This document shows, piece by piece, positions 58,101 through 64,000 of a DNA stretch of 64,000 bases. A model generated the notes under the pieces. That model was not told where the DNA came from. It did no database searches and saw only the letters and a list, made by a program, of their open reading frames with translations. Position numbers and translations under genes: made by a program. Source of the stretch: Lamellibrachia satsuma (Eukaryota; Annelida; Polychaeta; Sabellida; Siboglinidae); NCBI GenBank assembly GCA_033239005.1, contig BSQZ01000009.1, forward strand, positions 7,930,752-7,994,751. The letters run 5' to 3'. How positions within the stretch are numbered: position 1 is the stretch's first letter; the number at the start of each line of letters is the position of its first letter.

Positions 58101-59931
58101 TCATTACTCACCATCTCGGTGTATTTTCACCCTATTAATGTTTGTATTCATCCTATCCTGCCCCGCGAGAATGTCTCCAAGCAGGTCAAAGGGCGCTGTA
58201 CACTGTATCTGTTCCTCTTTCAACTTCCTACAAAGTGGACATCTCAACATGTCATGACGCAGCTCTGGTTTAGACTATAAGACTTGGGACTATACGAAGT
58301 CAACCTAAATCTATTCAATCTTTGTTCACGTGGAGATGAAAGTAATTATTCTGATGGAGCATAAATTGGCTGAGAAAATGTTGAGAGTAGTCATTGGTAC
58401 ACGTTACTCTAAATTCTTTATATTGGTGTAAAAATTGTAACCTGGTTCTAAAACTCGACTGGCACAGCAGTTGTGTGTAACTGCGTCAGTTTCACAGATT
58501 TTGTCCATTTGGACTTTTTAATACTGTCTTGATACCGACTTGATTTTAGATAATCTCTATGAGGACAATTTGATACAAACAGGTTCACATAATGCAATGG
58601 GCTGACAAACCCTCTCTTCAGTTTGTTACTAACATTTCACCCGGAAAAACTGGACTTTTATATATATATATGTATTATATATGTGATGCGCCACACCAAA
58701 ACCAGGCGCTTGTCGCTAGATTTAGTTCGGCGCAGGAGCCTAAAACACATGGTGTACCTTCGAATTGTCAAAAAAGGGTTAACGACGGAATCGATCAGCG
58801 AAATTATCCATCTTTCCATAAATCCATTTATATAAGCAGAAAGATTGTTCAAACTAGTAATATTTAGCACTTTATTGAGGCCCCTGATTAGCGTCACAGT
58901 TGAGAAGTCTGAAACAAAGCCATTTTTACGCGTTTTTGATCGACTGTCTTCGCTCGCTTACAAGTGGGAAACCCCACGTGTTATACATGGCTGGAAAGCT
59001 TATGACGTCAACTACACGTGTGATTGGGAATCTCTTACTCTAGACCAATGGAACAGCTCCTATTATACATAATTTATCCAGCAACAAAGTGCTGTTGTTG
59101 CTACGGAAATTGCGAAACGCTCGCTGATTGGTCGAAAACGTAAGCGTGCATGCGCAGTCGGCTTGTTTACACATTCCTTTCGTCTTTGTTCGCCAGTTTC
59201 TCCCGCTGTTTTCATCTTCGATTCATTAAAAAATTGCACTATGGCATTGAAAGAAGCTTATTTAGCTACCGAGTTGGATCGTGCGAGGGGGTGCAATCTC
59301 GAGGACAGCAATTTAGCTGCCGTGCTTGAAAATTACTTCAAAGGCCGCGTCGAGCCCATGGAAGTCGCCTCGGCAGGGGCAGGGGAAGACCACATTGAGC
59401 CTGCACTGGTTGGGTCAGCGCCAGCGGGCTTTCCAAATTGGGAAAACTGACATTGTGTAGTGTTATTGTGTATGTAATGTGTAAATAATGTTTTATTTTC
59501 AGATATTTCAGGGATTTACTTTAGGGGTTCGGGTCCCAGTGCTCGTGGTAGTCTCCAGGAATACCAAATCTGGTAGTAAATGAGGTGGCATTCAATAAAT
59601 ATTATGTTTTTCCACTTTATACTTCTGTATCTTCTTTGTACACATCTACTGGAGGAATATACAAAATTTCATTCCATTTGGAGCATTATAAGTGCATGGT
59701 TGCTATGGGAGAAGCAATTTTTCAGTGCCGCTTTTTAAAGCTGATTTTCTCAAAACTGTTATTCCAAGAATGTGTACACTAAAAGTGTAATATCTTGGTC
59801 GAGGAGTAAGATACTATGTTCATGTTGGTGTCATTTTAAAGCTGTGTATCTCCTCTGTTTGAATCTGTAATAAAATGGTTTTGTAAAATTGTTGACAAGA
59901 GCCTGGTTTTGGCGTGTGGCATCACACACAT

Positions 59932-59975
<44 letters not shown>

Positions 59976-62900
59976 CATACATAATCTCACCAAATTAATA
60001 ACCCTATCACATTTTAATTCTCAAAACTGCATTGTTACCTGTGGTGTGGCCGTGGGATTGGCTTCCACGAGTTGAGTGCTGCCTTTGTGTACCTTGAACT
60101 AGAGATGTACCGAGCCTGGCCCCCCTGAACCACCGCTGTACCACCACCGCTGCTTCCACGTGGTACTGCTGGCATGTCACTATCACTCCACGCCCTGCAA
60201 TGTTCACACAATAAAATAAAAGAATTTCTATCGTGCCTAAATACTCAGAAACAAGAGCTAAGAAGTGCAGCAAAACATAAGGCAATCTTTAAATTGGTAT
60301 ACAAAGTTAGTTGTCAACACGGGGATGCATACACCAGGAAGCTAAGGGGCTTTGTAAATATAAACAAATTCCAATGATCCAAAACAAACTCGGAGGTGGG
60401 TGGGTGGTTCAAGGATCCACTCGAATGAAAAAAATTGGAAAATTATTAGAGAGAATTTTGAAATCACAATTCAATTTGTATATCTTGACATTTTCTTATT
60501 TGCTTTTTTCATGAGGGTGGGTGGGTGGGGTCAGTCCCATAAAAAATAGTTTTGGATTATTGATTTTTTATATTTACAAAGCCCCTAAGGAGGGAAAGCA
60601 AGATTAAAAAGATAAGTCTTCAGTAAAATATTATGTTTCCTGCTGACCGAACGTTAATACGCAGCGAATTGCATAGAGTTGGTGTGGCACCTGATAAGGC
60701 CCAGCTACTACTGCGCTCTTTAGTTGCCCACTAGAAATATTTTTTTCTGAGACAAACATAACACCTACACTAGACAAACATGTATAATGACCCCTTTCTT
60801 GTAGAATGAATCAAACATGAACACATATAAACCTAGTAACATTTGCAGGCAAAGTCACAATAAAAATGGAATGTCACAATTCTTGCAGTCTATGATATAA
60901 TGTTTTCCACGGGAATTAAGCTTTTAAATGTTGACCATCGAGTAGCTTTATATACAATGACAAACATTTTTATTAAGCAGTTCTTCTTTCACAGAAACAA
61001 ATGACTTACGTATTGACCAAGGTAAACCATGCTTCCTAAAAACAAAATATACAAATTAGATGTGCTAGCCACAGTTAAAATCACATTAACTACCCATAGC
61101 ACAACATCAGAAAGGTGGAACTTGTGCCCCATAACATATTCTTTACTTACGGGTCCAAATCATCCCTGCCAGCCATAATGGTGAGAGGAGCTATCCCAAT
61201 GTCCCGCTGGACGGTCAAGGCTCGTGACCGTGCGGACACCTTCACCGGGAGTGTGCGTCCAGCGGGCGGGGTTGTAATACCCAGACGCCCTGCCAAGCGA
61301 GACTTGACCGTCTTTGGGGCGACCGAGTCTTTGGTTCGACACATCTTACGGGTCTGAAACCGACCAACAGATTATTGGCATTCTGCGTCACCGGTCAGTG
61401 CGTGCGATAATAACCAAATATCTGGTAAAAAGATCTTGTACTGAAGGTACAAAGTTTTTGTCATTAAATGATGCTTTTTTCTATGACAACATTTGGTGTA
61501 TGTTTCTGAACACTAATCTTGCCATTCAGCATATTTGAGTCAAAACATTAAAAGTAAACAGATAACAGTCAAATGATAATAAAATTGGGGTTCATTAAAA
61601 CACATTTGGACAGTTAAGGGGAGACAAAACGAAATGGCATCTTTTTAAAATTATTCAAAATGTGTTTCTACCATATTCTGATAGCTTTGTATGTTTACTA
61701 ATCAAAAAGTTAACTTTTATAGACATTACATACCTCCAATTCACTTTTATTCATGAGTAAAGCACATATCTTTCATGTAATATGTAACTTTTTAATCAAG
61801 TTTGGAAGTTACATAAATATTCGTTGCCAAAAAATAAGTTTCTTTTTTGGAAGTTACAATAAAAAGTAAGAATAAGTTCTATTGTTTTCTGCCAGTTGTA
61901 TAACAGGGTTATACTGATGATGGTTTTGCAAGAATTATAATGATCTTTGTTCGATAAAAAATGGTTTGATTCTCAATTTGCCAATATCTGTTCAAAATGG
62001 TGGCCATTTTGTTTGTTACCATGGAAACAAGGGTCTGGCAGAAAAAAGTTCAATATATTTGTTACTCAGTAAGAACCACTCTACAGTTTCAGTCGCTACA
62101 AACCTTCCTCTTCCTTCTCCTCTTTCTCTTCGTACGTTTCTTCCCAGATGATGACGATGTCGCTGCGGCCGTTTTGCTCTTCACTTTTGGAGTAGCTTTC
62201 CGCTTTTGTTTTCGCCGTTTAGTTTTCTTCCGACGCTTCGGTGCTGCCCCCTGTTTGCTGCGTGCAGAAGTTGACTGCAAAACAATACAACATCCCTCTA
62301 GTCATTCTGATAAAGCAACAACTTAATAGTTTTAATGAAATGCAATCATGTTAGGCCACATGTGATCGATTTCATATATTTTAGAAAAACTTAGAAAAAC
62401 AGCACTATGTAAAACGCCAACCTAAGAACATACACGTACTGCCTGCGCCCGGTTCTGTTGTATGGTGGCACGCACACGCTCACTGACGATCGTGCGGCCA
62501 ATGCGCCGCTGGGCTTGCGTCTGGGGCGGTCTCGCGTTTGGCTCCTCCGGCCCTCTCTCCGTGACCGAGCAGCCAGGACAGAACCACTCGCCCACTGGGA
62601 CGCTCTCCAACGCAGGGTCCAGACACTCACAGTGATAACTACAACAACATCACACTGGTCAGTCAACACATCACATGATAGTAGACTTTGTTGAAGCTCC
62701 CTCCTCAAGTTGATTCATTAGCTTATTACATGAAACATTTAACCATCTAGCATCCACGTTTTGATGAACTCATTGGACAAATTATTAAATTATTTTTTAT
62801 TGGACCCAGTCGAAATTCGATGAAAAACGGCAAAAGTACCTCCACCTTTAAATACTGTATAATATAAAGCTTTTCACTTTTGCAAGATACCCGATCTAAC

Positions 62901-63697
62901 GATCAAAGTCATTTCTTTTGATGACTAACAAAAGTGTGCACTCTGCCAGCTAAATGAACTGAGGAGCGTGTTTTAAATAACAGGGAATACAGGGGTAAAG
63001 AAACCCCAAACAGCTGCCATTAGTAACAGTAACTGTAATATATTTTTTACATAGTTGTAATTATCATGAGTAAAACACAATGTCTTGTCTACGTGAATAG
63101 CTTAAATTAATAAACACATAAATAAAAGCTGTAAATAATAATAAATAAATAAAACTGCCATCTGTGACAAGAGCCTCACCCTAGATCACAGCCGTCACAT
63201 AAGAGAAGTCTGTCCTCACGGTTTGAGTGCCCGCACACCTCGCAGTACGTGAGGTCTTCCACTACATCCTCCTCCAACTCTAGCCTCTGGTCCTTCACCT
63301 CAATCTGTGGCAACAATTACCTTATTAATTGTTACATCCCAGCATGTAATAATAATAATAACAACGACGTATAAAGCAATTTATATCCGGGAAATTGTTC
63401 TTCCTCAGAGGCACAGACCAGATTTTTTTTTAATGCAGCCAATATAATAAAAACCATGTCATCTCAATGAAATGAGGCAATGTTCTCAAGATTATATCAT
63501 CTTAAAAATCCACATTATACACACAGCTCAGGAAAATAACTGCTATGGCTTGACACGGATCTGAATGTCACCTAGGAAACAAACTGAAACATGCTGGTGT
63601 GTAAACATTTTACCTTCTTGGTAACGACTCCATCTAGCGAGTTCCGTGCAAAAATAAGATGAAAAGGTTGTCGGTCGACTGGGCATGTGTTGACATT
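52038..63697 (-). CDS. PHRF1: PHD and RING finger domain-containing protein 1 (PHRF1), 5' partial
   Basis: Minus-strand exons, 5' to 3': 63,697-63,614; 63,304-63,180; 62,638-62,440; 62,274-62,104; 61,353-61,151; (61,035-61,010?); 60,194-60,039; 57,609-53,798; 53,082-52,954; 52,193-52,038. The first encodes the end of the RING finger ([12 protein letters not shown]). The PHD finger is [37 protein letters not shown]. Then follow [15 protein letters not shown], a Lys/Arg tract ([13 protein letters not shown]), the conserved [19 protein letters not shown] segment, a long acidic and RS-rich exon, and an SRI-like end ([25 protein letters not shown]). Family members are nuclear E3 ligases binding the phosphorylated RNA polymerase II tail. 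The phase demands one nucleotide entering the large exon, supplied only if a 26-nt microexon is used. The 5' end lies beyond the window. Confidence 0.94.
52954..53082 (-). CDS. PHRF1: PHRF1 penultimate exon
   Basis: Exactly 43 codons, [20 protein letters not shown] to DIMRKAVPK, in phase 0 at both ends. This is the first half of the SRI-like domain and among the best conserved parts of the protein. Confidence 0.95.
53328..53412 (-). pseudogene. Relic duplicate of the PHRF1 terminal exon
   Basis: Inside the intron between the large exon and the penultimate exon, minus-strand sequence encodes [16 protein letters not shown] after an acceptor-like TTCCCCAG. It duplicates the [15 protein letters not shown] end of the true last exon (52,193-52,038). 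Nucleotide identity is evident around GAGAAAGTGCAGCAGCTACG versus GAGAAGGTGCAGCAGCTACG. Used from this acceptor in phase 0 it would stop quickly, and it lies before the penultimate exon, so it is probably non-functional. Confidence 0.75.
53798..57609 (-). CDS. PHRF1: PHRF1 large internal exon (acidic repeats, RS domain, proline-rich)
   Basis: 1,271 codons without interruption. The 5' third is acidic (many Asp/Glu/Ser), with five or six 20-residue repeats around [17 protein letters not shown]. The middle carries an Arg-Ser region ([33 protein letters not shown]). A second repeat region follows ([18 protein letters not shown]). The 3' third is Pro/Met-rich ([16 protein letters not shown]). It ends KQEK/GTTGGT in phase 0. 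The exon is disordered by composition, with a matching architecture to vertebrate PHRF1, which is poorly conserved here except for the RS segment. Confidence 0.95.
54755..55015 (-). repeat. In-frame about 60-bp repeats encoding SPSRV..GR units
   Basis: Within PHRF1, units read [59 protein letters not shown], then shortened forms. Alternation of PSQGRQTN and TGEGR halves suggests a higher-order unit of about 35-40 residues. RSPS motifs are SR-kinase-like sites. Confidence 0.85.
56385..56705 (-). repeat. Exact 60-bp tandem repeats in PHRF1 coding sequence
   Basis: Five to six 60-bp copies encode 20-residue units such as [20 protein letters not shown]. Copies at 56,401, 56,461, 56,521 and 56,581 are highly similar; the outer copies (56,641 onward) are diverged. 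Because 60 is a multiple of 3, copy number can change without a frameshift. The opposite strand is also open over the block, as a side effect. Confidence 0.93.
57610..58682 (-). other. PHRF1 intron, nothing recognised
   Basis: AT-rich intron sequence with no supported feature. A short TA run lies at 58,658-58,682 and abuts the element that follows. Confidence 0.4.
58683..59925 (+). mobile_element. 1.24-kb DNA element with TIRs, flanked by TA microsatellite
   Basis: GTGATGCGCCACACCAAAAC..AGGCGCTTGTCG at the left end is inverted at the right end (GACAAGAGCCTGGTTTTGGC..GTGGCATCAC), giving roughly 32-bp TIRs. Both ends abut TATATA tracts. The inside includes a CpG-rich, promoter-like stretch with an NRF1-like GCATGCGCAG and a CCAAT-type GATTGGTCG near 59,130, a short ORF, and AATAAAATGG at 59,868. 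No transposase was recognised, so it is probably a deletion derivative of a larger transposon. Confidence 0.78.
59241..59450 (+). CDS. 69-codon ORF inside the TIR element
   Basis: [39 protein letters not shown] ends at a TGA at 59,448-59,450. A longer in-frame start at 59,163 is possible, but the ATG at 59,241 follows the CpG-rich promoter-like segment at a normal distance. It is acidic overall with one predicted helix. No family was recognised. It looks like the N-terminal remnant of a longer element-encoded protein, with the promoter and polyadenylation ends retained and the middle lost. Expression is not shown. Confidence 0.35.
   Translation: MALKEAYLATELDRARGCNLEDSNLAAVLENYFKGRVEPMEVASAGAGEDHIEPALVGSAPAGFPNWEN
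59926..59985. repeat. (TA)n and (CATA)n microsatellite
   Basis: TATATATATATAATATATATATA followed by ACATACATACATA directly abuts the right TIR of the element. Confidence 0.93.
60039..60194 (-). CDS. PHRF1: PHRF1 exon with ambiguous frame
   Basis: A TTGCAG acceptor and AG/GTAACA donor delimit 156 bp that is open in two frames. Joined directly to the exon ending at 61,151 it reads [19 protein letters not shown], but then the large exon is entered out of phase. Joined through a 26-nt microexon at 61,035-61,010 it reads [19 protein letters not shown] and keeps phase. Both are Ser/Gly or Gln/His-rich. Confidence 0.6.
61010..61035 (-). CDS. PHRF1: Candidate 26-nt PHRF1 microexon
   Basis: TTTTTAG precedes GAAGCATGGTTTACC..GTCAATAC, which is followed by GTAAGT. 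Including it gives the required single nucleotide before the large exon and adds PKHGLPWSI. Both splice sites are strong. Without transcript data it is a phase-based inference. Confidence 0.4.
61151..61353 (-). CDS. PHRF1: PHRF1 exon with conserved [10 protein letters not shown] segment
   Basis: It encodes [45 protein letters not shown], matching the vertebrate stretch ending RADIGAASLSLFG. The acceptor is GTTTCAG and the donor CCC/GTAAGT. Ends in phase 2. Confidence 0.88.
62104..62274 (-). CDS. PHRF1: PHRF1 exon encoding Lys/Arg-rich tract
   Basis: Exactly 57 codons, [19 protein letters not shown] to [13 protein letters not shown], in phase 0. It is a strong candidate nuclear localisation and nucleic-acid-binding segment, at the same place as the basic stretch in vertebrate PHRF1. 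Confidence 0.9.
62440..62638 (-). CDS. PHRF1: PHRF1 exon with second half of PHD finger
   Basis: It encodes [23 protein letters not shown], then [20 protein letters not shown]. The His-Cys and Cys-x2-Cys ligands complete the PHD zinc cluster begun in the upstream exon. The QRRIGRTIV(S/T)ERVRA block is a PHRF1 signature. The donor is GCA/GTACGT. Confidence 0.94.
62745..62855 (+). repeat. Dispersed repeat, family D, copy 3
   Basis: GATGAACTCATTGGACAAAT, TTATTTTTTATTGGACCC and CGAAATTCGATGAAAAACGG, then GGCAAAAGTACCTCC, are diverged versions of 34,660-34,740. Confidence 0.6.
63180..63304 (-). CDS. PHRF1: PHRF1 exon with first half of PHD finger
   Basis: It encodes [20 protein letters not shown], then [20 protein letters not shown], holding the first two Cys-x2-Cys ligand pairs. 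It ends in phase 2 (GG) and is completed by T to give Gly before YHCECL. Confidence 0.94.
63614..63697 (-). CDS. PHRF1: PHRF1 exon with end of RING finger
   Basis: Acceptor TTTGCCAG, then exactly 28 codons [28 protein letters not shown], and a GTAAAA donor. CPVDR is the last Cys pair context of the PHRF1 RING (vertebrate NSCPVDRTLF). The rest of the RING lies further upstream, beyond 64,000. Confidence 0.9.
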
Positions 63698-64000
63698 CTG
63701 GCAAACGGAAAGTACAGTATTGAGTATATGATGATCTTATTTTAATAATTTTGGCATGCCATTCTGACACTGCCATGTTATCTTCACTGATCATTTGATA
63801 CTGTAATGGGGAGAAAACAGTATAAAAACTCGAAGAGACAACATACGGAAATGCTATTTTGTATACATGAGTTTACTACACTAAATACACTCCATGTTAT
63901 GTATATATATATGTATTGTCTAATTAACAATTTTAAATCTAGCCCAAATGTATTGATACGAATATCGATCCAGTCTTAAAAGGTACAAGTTCTGTCTGTT
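63698..64000 (-). other. PHRF1 intron to window edge
   Basis: No further exon is seen between the acceptor at 63,698 and the window end; the next upstream exon with the RING cysteines must be outside. Confidence 0.5.

Overview
This is eukaryotic, intron-rich animal nuclear DNA. Three conserved protein-coding genes can be read through GT/AG splice sites with matching phases: a NACHT-WD40 STAND NTPase of the NWD1/NWD2 type, the TFIIH subunit p62 (GTF2H1), and the RING/PHD/SR-like protein PHRF1. The remains of RTE-like, CR1/Jockey-like and Mutator-like elements, the many MITEs and the abundant minisatellites suggest a marine invertebrate, most likely a lophotrochozoan such as a mollusc. That placement is inferred from protein and repeat style and not from a search.

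Layout. 1-17,155 is gene-poor. It holds the last coding exon of an unidentified minus-strand gene (1177-1308), several tandem arrays (9-bp, 68-bp, GGAC/GGAT and others), several fold-back elements, and a 790-bp DNA transposon with 3-bp TAA target duplications (12,611-13,400). 17,156-29,658 (+) carries six exons of the NWD-type gene. Its introns hold a 1,134-bp tandem segmental duplication, a 46-bp minisatellite and an RTE-like LINE. 29,659-37,193 is intergenic and rich in LINE relics. 37,194-50,748 (+) is the complete 13-exon GTF2H1 coding region (564 aa), with a spliced Mutator-like transposase relic and repeated MITEs in its introns. 52,038-63,697 (-) is PHRF1, running tail-to-tail with GTF2H1 and cut by the right edge, so its 5' end and most of its RING finger lie outside. 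PHRF1 introns contain a 1.24-kb DNA element embedded in TA microsatellite and a stray copy of PHRF1's own terminal exon.

How the genes relate. GTF2H1 (core TFIIH, transcription initiation and repair) and PHRF1 (an E3 ligase with an SR-like body and an SRI-like C terminus, thought to bind phosphorylated RNA polymerase II) both act at RNA polymerase II and share a convergent 3' interval of about 1.3 kb. I would not infer co-regulation from this alone. The NWD-type protein is a cytosolic signalling-ATPase relative of NLR/APAF1 proteins.

No CRISPR array, operon, rRNA gene or intact tRNA gene was seen. The most unusual features are an element flanked on both sides by TA microsatellite, a PHRF1 exon relic, exact 60-bp repeats inside PHRF1 coding sequence, near-full palindromic MITEs, and a TA microsatellite that arose inside a LINE reverse-transcriptase motif.
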